The translations under genes and the position numbers were made by a program. Positions 11,358-22,040 of a DNA stretch of 64,000 nt are shown piece after piece. Positions within the stretch are counted from its first letter, which is position 1, and every line of letters begins with the position of its first letter. A model generated the notes under the pieces. It saw nothing but the letters and a program-made list of their open reading frames with translations, was not told where the DNA came from and did not search any database. The DNA comes from Pyrenophora tritici-repentis (taxonomy: Eukaryota > Ascomycota > Dothideomycetes > Pleosporales > Pleosporaceae), in contig NC_089397.1 in assembly GCF_003171515.1 (NCBI RefSeq), positions 2,046,001 through 2,110,000 of the forward strand. The letters are read 5' to 3'.

Positions 11358-13359
11358 CACCCCCTGAGGTTTCCATATTAGATGGATACCTCAAAAACAA
11401 ATTGAAAGAGATGCAGACTAGACTATGGATGAGGCACAGGACATGGCACGTCCTTGACGATGAGATGACGGATGTCCTTCATGCCCAGCTGTCTGACAAA
11501 GTTCTCGTGTTTCTGACGAGGAAGTAGCTTAGTGAAGCTGTTAGCAGGCATCTTAGCAGTAGGCTTCCACTTAACAGTAATCCTTTTAGCTTCCACCTCT
11601 TGGCGGAGCCACATTTAATGAATGTCGACGTGACGAAGCTTAGTTTAGATTTAATTAGAGTCGCCTTGTACGAGGCGTACAGTCTAAGCGTTGTCACACT
11701 AGAGAGCCTTCTTGGTGTGAAGCGTGAAGCCAATGTTGCGGCAGAAGCGATCCTAGTATTGCGATTTAACGCCAGCAGCAGAGAGAGCGTAGAGCTCTGC
11801 TTTAGTAGTAGAGCGGGTGACTGATCGAAGTACAGTAGCCTTCTAGTCGATAGGCATACCGTAGAGTATGAATACATATCCAGCAGATGACCGACGAGTC
11901 TCTGCGTCGTCTCTAAATGATGCATCAGCAGCACCAAAGAACGTAGGTAGTGTTAAGTTGATCTTTGTTGTAAACGTCTAGGTAGGCTTACCCCCTTAAG
12001 CACTAATGGCCAGATACCTAGTACCGTACAGGTATTGCCACACGTGCTTGATCTCCGAGAGGTGGACTGGTCCTAGATTGATTAGGAACTGTAAAAGGAT
12101 TGAGTGGGCATGTACGACGTCAGGACGCGTCATAATCTTAATATATGCTAGGTTGCCAACAAGGCGTTAATAGGTTTTCGTAAGCAAAGGATCAGACACT
12201 CTATCGTAGGGTAATAGCCTCGACGTAGAGGAGAGAGGCGTAGAAGGGTATCTTCTATTAGAGCGGATAAGGTTAAACTCAGTGCAGACCTTGTTGATGA
12301 ACGCATCCTAGACTAGGTAGAGCTGGCGGCTAGCAAGAACTCGCTCAACTCGAATACTAAGGAACTATTTAACGTTGCCTATTTGGCGCAGGCTATAGAG
12401 CTTAATAAGCTGTCGTTCGAGCTTCTCGAAATCTTCTTAGTAGTTAGGGTGATAGAGGATGATGATATCGTCTACATAGAAGAACAGGATTATCCGATTG
12501 TTCATCTAAAGGCATAGGAAGCCTTAAATAGGGTGTAGCCCAAGCTTTCGCAGTGAAGCTTAGAGGTGTAGAGCCTACAAGCGTGGAGCTTCCTTTAGGC
12601 TATACAGGGCGCGCAGAAGTCGAAGAATCTAGCCGTATCTATCCTAGAATCTATCCGGAGTTCGTACATGTAGAGGACGATTAAGTGTAGCGTTAAGGAA
12701 CGCATTTGGCACATCGTATTGCATTGCGTTAAGGTTGAAAGCACATGCAAGAGCCATAAGAGCTTAGAAGAGGTGAGCAGCAAGAGTAGCTGCGTACGTA
12801 TCGCCGTACTAATCCTGCAGATCTCCTCGGACGACAATTCGAGCCTTGTATTTAAGAAGATATCCATCTTCATCAAATTTGTAGGTAAATACCTACATAA
12901 GAGGTACAGCATCTGCTTTGTCTACTGTAATGTCTAGTTTAGCAAAAGTGCCCTTCTTCCAGCAGTTACTAAACTTAGTGTAAGCGGCAGCCTCAAACTG
13001 CTTTCTATGTGGGTGGTGCTTAAGCTCCTTCTAGTGATGCGGTGGAGGCGGAAGATTATTGCGATGAATGCGAGTAGGATTAGATCGCGTTGGTTGTGAT
13101 GCAGCTGAGATAGCATTATTTGCTTGCGCAATTGTAGCAGAAAAAGCAAAGTACTTAGAAAGGTTAGGGGCTGCCTCGATGTAGTGCGCTTGGCGACGTC
13201 GTCTGCCAGTGATAATGTTGTCCTGTGAGAGATTTAGGTCTCGTTGTTGTGGAGCATTGTTCTGATGTCGATCTGGTATGTAGATCTTAGCGTCGTCGTC
13301 GTAGTTGTTCCACCCCCTAGGTGTCCTGTGTGGAGATAAGTCTATTAAAGCAGAGGACT
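11358..13359 (-). pseudogene. element A pol 3' remnant (RT and RNase H)
   Basis: A segment at 11423-11614 still reads WLRQEVEAKRITVKW, then KMPANSFTKLLPRQKHENF, the end of copia RNase H. The rest of this stretch is matchable to RT/RNaseH only through many stops. The sequence resembles element E (WVRQEVQEGRLWVEW and PADGLTKSLIRQKH) more than B or C. No intact protein is possible. Confidence 0.75.
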
Positions 13360-13364
13360 CCTGC

Positions 13365-13553
13365 TGTCAGATTTTTATGGATGGGATCAAGTGTGTATTC
13401 TCTGTGTCTGTCTACGGCTCTGTCTGTGGGAGGTGGCCTCGCCTCGGGCTTGGCAGTGCTAAGTCCCGGCGCTAGCCCTGGTTTGGGGGTCTCATGTCCT
13501 TCCCCAACCACCATCGGCTCGATCATGGAGCAAAACCTCGCCTCAATCTGACA
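13365..13553 (-). repeat. 3' LTR of element B (189 bp)
   Basis: It runs from TGTCAGATTTTTATGG to CCTCAATCTGACA. Internal to it lies CACCCCCTCAGC, which on the minus strand is the purine tract GAGGGGGTG touching the LTR. Confidence 0.97.
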
Positions 13554-13619
13554 CACCCCCTCAGCTCGGCGCTCCTCGGCAGCCTGAGGTGGAGTGGTCT
13601 TTGCGACATTCATACCGGA

Positions 13620-14675
13620 CTATATAACAAGACTTTCCATCTTCTCCAGAATTTCCTCTGGATCTGCTTCCTCTACGTCTCGTTCCTTCACTTCAACCAG
13701 TCCGACCTGCGTCAAGAACTGGGGCCAGTTGTTGGCAGGCAGGGTCTTCGTGAAACCATCGGCGAGCATTTCGCCAGACGGTACATACACGACTCTGATA
13801 GACTTTCGCTTTGCCTCTTGCCTCAGCCAGTGATTGTGGATGTCCACGTGACGGAGTTTCGTCGTCAGCTGAGAGATCTCCTCGTTGATCAGCCGGATCG
13901 TCTGCGTATTATCGCACTGTATCGTAATTGTCTTCTCCGTCAACTCTACCCGAAGCTCCTCTAGCAGCATCCGCACAAACATGGACTCCTTAGCCACTTG
14001 CGATAGCGCGAGGAGTTCTGCTTCGGTCGTAGATGTCGTGATGGTATCTTGTTTGTTCGCCCTCCATGCGATCAGTCCTCCAAATAGCTTGATAACGTAC
14101 CCTTGGGAGCTCTTGCGATCCGCGGTGTTGTCCGCAAAGGATGCATCGCTAGCTACTACCAATTGGTCGTCTCCTCCGAATGATAAGGATAGAAGCTTGG
14201 TTGACTCCAGGTACAACAGCACTCGGTCAGCGGCTTCTTGATGTAGTGGACCAGGGTTTGTGAGGAACCGGGCGAGTCGTGATACTGGGAATGCGACATC
14301 GGGTCGGGTGTTGACGGCGGCGAAGAGTAACGATCCAATCTTGCGTTGATACAAGTTAATCTCTCCAGGAGTCGCCAAACCCTCACGTGCAACTAGTTCG
14401 ACTCTAGCCATTGGTGTGTTGTGTCGTTGGTCCTTGTTCGTTGCCAGCCGTGCAATCTTCTCAACATAAGCTTTCTGTGACAGCCAGATCTTTCGCTTCT
14501 CTCGGTCCCGTATAACTTCTACTCCTAAAAACCACTGCAAATCCTTTCCTCCGGTCAGGTTGTATCGCTGTTTCAGTTCCTCTTCCACTTTCCGAGCTAC
14601 TTCCGCGTGCCGTTTCGAAGAGGCAAGGATAATGTCATCAACATAAAAGAAGATGAACACTCCGTCTCGGATCAT
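13620..14675 (-). CDS. element B pol, RT C-terminal and RNase H part
   Basis: This frame carries the RT active site FFYVDDIILASS, GGKDLQWFLGVEV, and RNase H with ASDASFADNTADRKSSQGY, TTSTTEAELLAL and IQCDNTQTIRL, ending in ADGFTKTLPANNWP. It corresponds residue for residue to the last 350 residues of element C pol. Translation would need correction of the break near 14690. Confidence 0.9.
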   Translation of the reverse strand: MIRDGVFIFFYVDDIILASSKRHAEVARKVEEELKQRYNLTGGKDLQWFLGVEVIRDREKRKIWLSQKAYVEKIARLATNKDQRHNTPMARVELVAREGLATPGEINLYQRKIGSLLFAAVNTRPDVAFPVSRLARFLTNPGPLHQEAADRVLLYLESTKLLSLSFGGDDQLVVASDASFADNTADRKSSQGYVIKLFGGLIAWRANKQDTITTSTTEAELLALSQVAKESMFVRMLLEELRVELTEKTITIQCDNTQTIRLINEEISQLTTKLRHVDIHNHWLRQEAKRKSIRVVYVPSGEMLADGFTKTLPANNWPQFLTQVGLVEVKERDVEEADPEEILEKMESLVI

Positions 14676-17491
14676 GCAGCAAGGTTCGTGGGAACTGGCG
14701 AGAACCCGATTTCTAGAAGGAAGGCAGTGAAGTGTCTTTGCCAGAGCAATGGCGAGATCCGTAGGCCGTACAGCGCTTTGTTTAGTTGCAGTATTGTTCC
14801 CTGCTTCCTGTATCCTGGGGGCATCCGCATGTACACTGTTCGATCAATATCTGCGTTGACGAAGGCGTTCGATACGTCGTATTGCTTCAGCTCTAGGTCA
14901 AACCGGGCCGCAATCGACACTAGCATCCGAAACGATCTTCCGGCCAGTGTAGCAGCGTAGGTTTCTTGTGCGGTGACATTTCGTTGCTGGTCTCCACGCA
15001 CTACCAATCGCGCCTTACACTTCTGGAATCGATGGTGCTTGTCAAATTTGTAGGTGTATACCCACATTGAGTCCAGTACCTGCTGGTCGGTCTTCCGAGC
15101 CGTCTTCGCCGGGACCTCTGACCAGGATCTGGTTTCCTTGTGGCTATGGAGATGTGTAATCTCAGCCTCTTTGAAAAAATAGAACAACTCGTGATCCTCT
15201 CGCAGGCCGTTCGCTTGGGGAGGCGGTGGCAGCTGGCTGCGATGAGGCTTCTTGCCGTTTCGCATCATACGCTCAAGCTTTGCCTTGTCCAGTCGCTCTC
15301 CTGCCAAGTTTTGAACGTTTCCTGCCTTGGTGCCTGCCATAAAGGCGGCTGCCCATGGCTCCTTCAACATCCTGTGTTCCGGATGGAGGATACCACTCGC
15401 GAGACCTTGTTTGCCGTAGCTAGTGTCAAGACCTTGTTTCCCGTAGGCAGTCTCTTCGGATTGTAGGCCGTAGCCTCCGGCATCGCATTGTTCGCGTGGA
15501 ACGCCTGCGGATAGACCATGTTCGCGCTGTGCGCCAGTCTGTACACCATGTTCGCCGTAGCTAGTGTCAAGACCTTGTTTCCCGTAGGCAGTCTCTTCGG
15601 ATTGTAGGCCGTAGCCTCCGGCATCGCATTGTTCGCGTGGAACGCCTGCGGATAGACCATGTTCGCGCTGTGCGCCAGTCTGTACACCATGTTCGCCGTA
15701 GCTAGTGTCAAGACCTTGTTTCCCGTAGGCAGTCTCTTCGGATTGTAGGCCGTAGCCTCCGGTATCATCGTCCCTGAAGGGGTGTTCCACATTAGTTAGC
15801 ATTTGAGCAAGCAGTGCTGCCGGTGGGGGCGTATGTGGTGGCGTCGGATAAGGTACTACCTTCCTTCCCGCCTCATCATACTCGAGCCGCCCATTTTCCG
15901 GCGCTCTAGCAATGGTCTCATCTTCGTAGAAAGTTCCAAGTTCTTCCCGTGTGGGATTTGGTCCAGGGGGCAGTTCAATAGTTCGAATCCATGCTGCTAT
16001 CTCCTCTGTAGTGCTATGCATAAGATTGTCCATAACCTCTTTATGCTCTCCACTATATACGACTTCCTCGTCGAATACAACGTCGCGAGTGCTAATGACC
16101 TTGCCTATAGATGGTACCCAAATTCGGAATATGTTCGTCGAACGGTAACCAACTAAGTACCCTATCCAGGCTTTCGGGTCAAATCTCTGTAGACGTCCTT
16201 TTCCTCGCTTCGTGTCATCCGTCATCGCAAATGCCTTACAGCCGTACGCTCGTAAATGCGACAGGTTGGGCTTGCGTGGTGATGTAACAACTCCATTCTG
16301 GAAAGCGATTGCCGTGAAGAACATCTCGTATGGAGATCTCCAGCGGTTCTGATATTTCGGCGTCCTGTTGTGTAGGTAGACGGCGGTCCGGGCGATTTCC
16401 GGCCATTGGTCCCACGGCAGATGTGCATCGAGTCGCATTGCTCGACCCTTTTCTTTTACCACACCCCCTGAGCGTTCGGCTCCTCCGTTTTGCGCTTGCG
16501 TATCGGGGGCGGAAGGCTCGAGTACTATACCTCTTGTTCTGCACCATCTGGCGACCTCTGGCTTCACGGAAAATATCTCGTTGTCCGTCTCAATAACCTT
16601 TACCGTTATACCAAATTGATTCATCATAAAGGTGACGAACATCTTAAGGCTTTTAAGGATGACTCTTGCCGTTCGGTTGTCACTAAGATAGAAATCCCAT
16701 ATGTATCCCGTAACGCGGCAGTTAATAAGCATCTGACTCTTCTCCTTGGTCGTACTTTCTGCTTCGTAGTCGTGAAAGTCGATCGCAACTCGCTCTCCCG
16801 GACCTTCTAAAATAGTCCGGGGCGTCCGTCGTATCATTCGCTTCGACTTTGATATCCCACAGGCATCGCATTTCACTGTGGGGACCCCGACGATCTTCAC
16901 CCCCTCAGATTGGTTCACTAGGTGTTCTAGGGCGTCGGATCCAGGGTGGCCAAGTCTCTTGTGCCAGACTATAGCCTCAGCTCGTTTTCGTACGGCTGTC
17001 CTGCGCGTTGGCTGCTGCGTTGAAAACGCTGCTCGCGCCTCAGCGTCATTGAGTTCCAGTATCCATTGTCCGTACTTCTCGTGTAGTACTGCCAGTTCGC
17101 TATCGTCGGACCGTCGGAGGATTGTTGGGTCGGATTTGGTGTCCCACCAAAGACCTTGCCGGCGGAGTATCCGGAAGGAGACAAGACTGCAGTGTAGGTC
17201 AGGGCAGTAGGCGACGTTCTCGAGGTAGAGGAGACGGTGACCGTCTGCGCTATCTACTCTCAGAGTAACTGAACCGTATGCCTTAATCCACACCCTTGTA
17301 TTGCCTGCCCAGAGGAAGTCTCCTGTCATAGGCGGTCGAATATTCGTGAATCGTCCGAGGTCGTTGCCGACGTGTATAGTGGTTCCGGAGTCCATTATGT
17401 AAGAGCGTTGAAGTGGGTACTTAGATTCCTTTGCCATAAATGATGAGGCACAGATTATAAGGTTGATCTGGCCTATGTTCCGGCCTTCTGG
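14672..17491 (-). CDS. element B pol, protease-integrase-RT N-terminal part
   Basis: The reading frame is continuous with gag from 17491; the first ATG is 17437. Motifs: protease IMDSGTTIHV; integrase WHKRLGHPG...CDACG; core APDTQAQNGGAERSGGV; a linker with 47-residue tandem repeats (15400-15770); RT start MWVYTYKFDKHH and ALYGLRISPLLWQ. The frame ends at 14672 just before the RT catalytic block, which continues in a frame shifted by one base at 13620-14675. The break lies in a short C run near 14690, consistent with loss of one base. With identical LTRs, the break must be recent or a sequencing or assembly error. Confidence 0.9.
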   Translation of the reverse strand, partial: PEGRNIGQINLIICASSFMAKESKYPLQRSYIMDSGTTIHVGNDLGRFTNIRPPMTGDFLWAGNTRVWIKAYGSVTLRVDSADGHRLLYLENVAYCPDLHCSLVSFRILRRQGLWWDTKSDPTILRRSDDSELAVLHEKYGQWILELNDAEARAAFSTQQPTRRTAVRKRAEAIVWHKRLGHPGSDALEHLVNQSEGVKIVGVPTVKCDACGISKSKRMIRRTPRTILEGPGERVAIDFHDYEAESTTKEKSQMLINCRVTGYIWDFYLSDNRTARVILKSLKMFVTFMMNQFGITVKVIETDNEIFSVKPEVARWCRTRGIVLEPSAPDTQAQNGGAERSGGVVKEKGRAMRLDAHLPWDQWPEIARTAVYLHNRTPKYQNRWRSPYEMFFTAIAFQNGVVTSPRKPNLSHLRAYGCKAFAMTDDTKRGKGRLQRFDPKAWIGYLVGYRSTNIFRIWVPSIGKVISTRDVVFDEEVVYSGEHKEVMDNLMHSTTEEIAAWIRTIELPPGPNPTREELGTFYEDETIARAPENGRLEYDEAGRKVVPYPTPPHTPPPAALLAQMLTNVEHPFRDDDTGGYGLQSEETAYGKQGLDTSYGEHGVQTGAQREHGLSAGVPREQCDAGGYGLQSEETAYGKQGLDTSYGEHGVQTGAQREHGLSAGVPREQCDAGGYGLQSEETAYGKQGLDTSYGKQGLASGILHPEHRMLKEPWAAAFMAGTKAGNVQNLAGERLDKAKLERMMRNGKKPHRSQLPPPPQANGLREDHELFYFFKEAEITHLHSHKETRSWSEVPAKTARKTDQQVLDSMWVYTYKFDKHHRFQKCKARLVVRGDQQRNVTAQETYAATLAGRSFRMLVSIAARFDLELKQYDVSNAFVNADIDRTVYMRMPPGYRKQGTILQLNKALYGLRISPLLWQRHFTAFLLEIGFSPVPTNLAA
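15400..15771 (-). repeat. 141-bp coding tandem repeat in element B pol
   Basis: The string TAGTGTCAAGACC starts at 15421, 15562 and 15703, a period of exactly 141 bp (47 codons), giving about two and a half copies. The encoded unit has YGLQSEETAYGKQ, LDTSYGEHGVQTGA and REHGLSAGVPREQ, itself built of shorter related blocks. It lies in the linker between integrase and RT, where length change is tolerated. Confidence 0.93.
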
Positions 17492-18691
17492 TCACTCGAC
17501 AGTATCCTCTACCGGAGTGCTCTGTGACTTCTTAATCTGGGGTGTCCCTAATTTAGCTCTCTTGGCTCCCCTTATCTCTTGTTCGAGATCAGTGTCGCTA
17601 TCAATTCGGTGCTGAGCCATCGTCTTCAGTGTTTCACGTGGCTTCCACCAAACAGGGGCGTTGTGCGGAAACGCGTACCAACAATCCTTTAGTTCGTGCT
17701 GTTGGTCGCATACCTTGCATTGTTTCCTATCCTTGCCCGGTCCGGGAGTCTTTCGGCTTTTGCCGCGACCTCGCTTTCCTGGGGCCTTCTCGGCGGCGTC
17801 ATCTGCGTCTTCGCCGTTCAGTTGAGGTCCACTTGCTACAAAGGCGGCCTTCGGGACCTTGTGTTTGATCGGATGCAACAGTGAGGCGTACTCTCGGAAC
17901 TGTTTAATCATCATCCGTACAGTGACACGTGGGTCTTTATTTCCACCGGCCATGAACGCGGTAGTCCATTCTGGTGATGGTTTGAGAACTGCTTTGACGA
18001 AATCCTCCTTGATAAACTCTTCGTCTTGGCATTCAGGTATGCCAAGGGCCTTGCCTTCCGTGATTGCATGGTCCATCTCAGTTAGCCAGGTCTCCCACTG
18101 TGCTAACAACCTCATCGGTTTTTGGGCCGCGAGGTAACGTTCTCTCGCACGTTTGAGTTCCTCCTTCGTGTCAATCCCAACATTTGCGGCTAAGTTTTCA
18201 ATCCACTGCCGATGGGAAAGACCTGCCTTGCAGCAGTTGTAGAAGAGGTGTTGTGACACAGTCTTCCTTATGTGCTCGGTGAGCTTTCCAAGTCCGGTCC
18301 GCTCTTGTTGATATCTCTGGTTAAGTATTTTAAACTCTTCTAGTTGTATTCGGTAATAATCGATATCTTCTTTATAGGACGTCTTCGCGTTCGTCGCGAG
18401 GTCCGAGGGTCGTACCGGTACGTAGGCTGGCGCTTCGGCGCTATCGTCGCCGATCGCTTGGCGATATTGGGTAACGTGCAGATTCGTCGCTGCAGTTGAT
18501 GGCTGATAGCTTCCGATAAGTGGAGCTAGTGGTGGTTGTGGTTCTATTAGAGGGATCCCACGTTGCTTTGGATCTACCTTTTCCCACACTTGGTATGCGG
18601 CGCATTCCGCTTGTAGTTGTTGGTACCATTTAGCCCAATTGGTATAATCCGTTAGGATCACTGTTGGATCTCTGTTTGATAGTACAGACAT
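17492..18691 (-). CDS. element B gag-like protein (399 aa)
   Basis: The ORF starts at ATG 18691 and ends in TGA at 17494-17492. It has the helical layout of copia capsid proteins, a basic segment GKRGRGKSRKTPGPGKDRK, and a zinc-knuckle-like CKVCDQQHELKDCW near residue 330 (C-x2-C-x5-H-x3-C). It probably forms virus-like particles and binds the element RNA. Pol continues in the same frame after the TGA, whose next base is C, a leaky context, so a readthrough gag-pol fusion is possible. Confidence 0.85.
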   Translation of the reverse strand: MSVLSNRDPTVILTDYTNWAKWYQQLQAECAAYQVWEKVDPKQRGIPLIEPQPPLAPLIGSYQPSTAATNLHVTQYRQAIGDDSAEAPAYVPVRPSDLATNAKTSYKEDIDYYRIQLEEFKILNQRYQQERTGLGKLTEHIRKTVSQHLFYNCCKAGLSHRQWIENLAANVGIDTKEELKRARERYLAAQKPMRLLAQWETWLTEMDHAITEGKALGIPECQDEEFIKEDFVKAVLKPSPEWTTAFMAGGNKDPRVTVRMMIKQFREYASLLHPIKHKVPKAAFVASGPQLNGEDADDAAEKAPGKRGRGKSRKTPGPGKDRKQCKVCDQQHELKDCWYAFPHNAPVWWKPRETLKTMAQHRIDSDTDLEQEIRGAKRAKLGTPQIKKSQSTPVEDTVE

Positions 18692-18814
18692 CTTGTCGAT
18701 GAGTTTTGATGACTCTTCGGTTCGGCGCTTACGTGTTGTAGCGTGGGGATCGTCGTATTGACGGTATTTGTAGTATAAAGTAACTTTGATTGACTCTTCT
18801 GTACTCGGTACAGG

Positions 18815-18830
18815 CAGTGAGACTCTTAAT
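18815..18830 (-). promoter_or_regulatory. primer-binding site of element B (tRNA-Lys(CUU) anticodon arm)
   Basis: Directly next to the 5' LTR the plus strand reads TGAGACTCTTAAT. This equals the anticodon stem-loop of tRNA-Lys with anticodon CUU, ending at tRNA nucleotide 39. The minus-strand template is thus complementary to the 5' half of that tRNA. No TGG, as would match a 3' CCA end, is present. Identification rests on my knowledge of conserved eukaryotic tRNA-Lys(CUU) sequence. Confidence 0.7.
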
Positions 18831-19019
18831 TGTCAGATTTTTATGGATGGGATCAAGTGTGTATTCTCTGTGTCTGTCTACGGCTCTGTCTGTGGGAGGT
18901 GGCCTCGCCTCGGGCTTGGCAGTGCTAAGTCCCGGCGCTAGCCCTGGTTTGGGGGTCTCATGTCCTTCCCCAACCACCATCGGCTCGATCATGGAGCAAA
19001 ACCTCGCCTCAATCTGACA
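18831..19019 (-). repeat. 5' LTR of element B (189 bp)
   Basis: It is the same sequence as 13365-13553 by eye over the full length. It is followed by the target duplication CCTGC at 19020. Confidence 0.97.
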
Positions 19020-19024
19020 CCTGC

Positions 19025-22000
19025 AGTAGTTGTTGTTCAACTAGATTAGGAGAAGGACTTCGATCTTGTCCTTCAAAAGCGGGTGTAGGAGATAGAGAGA
19101 GGAGTTAGCGAACAGGCTTCTAATACACTGCAATAGTGTCACTATTATACTCCTTTTTAGATATATAATCTAGTGGTAGGACAGGCGTAGTAATTGCTTC
19201 CTGTCGTTGTCGTACAGGCTGCGCCACGACAATAGTATCTCTATCGTATTCCTCCTCAGGAATGTGGACCGTCTCAATAATGCGAGGCTCTACGGGTAGT
19301 GTTGATGGCTTCTCCTTATAAAGCTTATTAATAAATCGTACATCTCGTACACGGATAACTCAATTCGTGGTAGGTATCTAGACTTAATAGATGTTCGAAG
19401 CGTCGTATCTAATAAGAAATCCTTTAAAGGTGCGCTTCTCTAGTTTATCTCCTCTTAGGAGATGCTTGTCAAGTATGAATCCACGGCTTCTAATAACGTG
19501 GAGTCGTGAGAGGTCTGGTTGGATGCCAGTAACTATCTCCTGCGGCGTACGCCATCTAAGAGCTTTCGTTGGAGTAACGTTAAGGAGTCTTACCGCAGTA
19601 TAGACTAGCTTATTAGCTAGTGCCTTAGGTAGACCAGCATAGATACGGATGACTCTGGCGACTATAACAATCACGGCTCTAGCTCTCTCTACACCCCCTA
19701 GCTGTGCTAGAGTATTAGGTGATCTTATTTCTACCTTGATACCTGCTGATGATAGCTCTTCTTGAGCAGAGGAACTGAGATTTGCCTTAGCTTTGCTATA
19801 CCTAACGTCTCCGTCTATAAATACTATAGCTACCTAGTAGCCGTATACTCTTTTAATCTTGTTAATAAGTCGAATAATAGCAGGAACAACAGTAGCTTTA
19901 TGTTAACTCCTGAGAGTACAGATCTCATGAAATTTCGTGTACTCACACACTACATGCAATGCCCATACGTCACCGTTGTAACAGACATCTCCACGCTCCT
20001 GGAGTTAGATAATATCGATAGAGATACGATAGAACGGTCGACAAGCTTAATTAATGCGAGGTCGGCGGCTAACTTCTTCCTTTATTTTGCCTTAAATACA
20101 CGATACATAATCGTCTATCTATAGATCTCCTTTTCCGTTTGTGCCTATCTTGAGGCTAGTAGTTGCATCTTGAAGGTGTTCAAGTGCCTAATAGCTTAGG
20201 TGTCCGAGCAGTTGATGCGCTCGCATCGCAGTGACAGTTTGAGGAGCCTTCTTCTGGCTCGATCTTGCAGCTATGCTAAGAAGCTTATAGCGAGGAGGGC
20301 GATTAGCCTCCTTCGCATCGAGCAGCTAGTGGCTATAACTATATTCAAGGTTAGCTACAATATTAGAGATCCTCTCTTTGTAGAGGATGTTGCGCCCTGA
20401 ATCGAAGTGGATGCCTAAGCGTCGGCAGCGTCCAAGGGCGAAGAGGTTCGTGAGAAAACCTGGTACGTACGCGATATGCGTTAGGAGTATATCCTTCTTC
20501 TAATTGCCTCGATTGACATTAATAATTACCTCCCCCTAGGCAGCAACCTAATAGCTGGTTGCGCCTGCGAAGATAACGTTAGTTGATTTAGCATTTAACG
20601 TCGTACGCTAGTTAAAATAGGTCGAGTTGCAGATATAGACGTTAGAACCAGGATTAACGATCTATCTGTCGAGCAGAGTATCACCTTTTAGTGTTGTAAT
20701 CTAAGCTAAGTAAAACGTATTATTTGCGTAATAGTCTCTATTTGAGTTATTGTCGTCGATTTGATTAGCGTAAGGTCGTCGGCCTCTAGATGCTAAAGTA
20801 GGTCTATTAGTCTTATTCTCGGTCTTCTTCTTAGATTAATTAGAGTTTTGTGCTGTATTAAACGTCTATCGGACGTTGTTGTCCTTGTAGAGCTTCTTAA
20901 TTTTCTTTAAGAGCTTGCGATCTTTAAAAGCAGTACGAACTATGCTAAGTCTTGTTTAGTTTAGTCTAAAACCTTCTAGACGGCCTTCTGCTGTTTTGTT
21001 TAGAGTGTAGCACTCTAAGATATTATAATAGAGGCTACAGACGCATTGCGGACGGTTGTTTAGCCTTGTGTTAGTGATAGCTAGAGTAGCCTAGGTGGCC
21101 TAGGTGCCGTCCTTAGCTGCAAAGCTGCCAAGAGTCTTCGTGTGGGTACGCTTCGTCACGATCTATCGTTAGTATTAGTTAATTAAAGCTTTAAGTGTTA
21201 GAGGGTCTTTGTTATCCTCCTTACAGCTAATTATTAGAGTGAAATGCTAGTTAGACTAGTTAGCATCTCCTTAGGCTTTAACAGCCTGTATAAAGGCCCA
21301 CTATAGACGTGTCCCTTTTATCTTAGCTATATCTTCTAATTAGCAGAGAGACGTAATTCGAGAATATTTGTTTAGCTACGTATTAACGTTCTAGTTCCTC
21401 CGCTTCTGCTAAATAGCAGCGTATCGCGAAGAAAGCTCTAGAATTTGCTGTTAATTAGTGATCCGAAAGTGATCCTGAAGTGTTCTAAGACGTAATCGTA
21501 CGTCTAGATCTAGGTTAGTAATAAGATGTAGCTTTAATCGAGCTACCGTCCGTGTAATTTTAAGGTTAACCTCTCTTATAGCCTTAAGGGTAGCCTTCTA
21601 AGTATTTGTCTTGATCTCCCACCTCCTCCACGCACTGTCTAAAGTAGTGTCTAATAGCTCGTTATCGACAGTTAGAGGTAGCTTGTTTATGGAAGGATCG
21701 CAGTATTCCCACACACCTTTGACGGTGGCGAACTCCTTCTTTAAGGAGTACTAGAGCTTCTAATTGCTCTAGTTCTTAAGGATAACTAATGCGCGACTAA
21801 CAACTTAATCGTCCCGAGCGCTTAAGGATGCTATAATAGCTAAAAGAGCTGCCTTGCTAAGCGGCAGAGAAGCTTCGAGAAGTGATCTCAAAGGACGTGA
21901 GAATAGATCTCAAAAAGAGGGCGTGAGACACCTTGTTTCAACGCTACAACAAGACACAAGAACAGCGTATACAACAACGTGAACTGTGTAAATAGAGTAA

Positions 22001-22040
22001 ACAATCTCGTTTGAATATCGCAGCTTATTGCGGGGATACC
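19025..22040 (-). pseudogene. element A gag/protease/integrase remnant
   Basis: A 19384-19674 segment retains the integrase end (VIVARVIRIYAGLPKALANK, then FKGFLIRYDASNIY). The rest is dominated by stops, with dense TA, CTA and TTA words. The 5' leader next to the primer-binding site (about 21,900-22,040) appears non-coding. CpG remains common, which suits RIP acting on CpA rather than cytosine deamination at CpG. Confidence 0.7.

Larger units (their letters stand above)
13365..19019 (-). mobile_element. Ty1/copia retrotransposon B, nested in A, recent
   Basis: This 5,655-bp element has 189-bp LTRs (13365-13553 and 18831-19019) that I read as identical, and CCTGC target duplications (13360-13364 and 19020-19024). 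Identical LTRs imply a recent insertion, later than element A. It lies on the minus strand with gag, then pol in the same frame after one TGA, and a single-base frame break before the RT active site. It is a close relative of element C. Confidence 0.97.
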
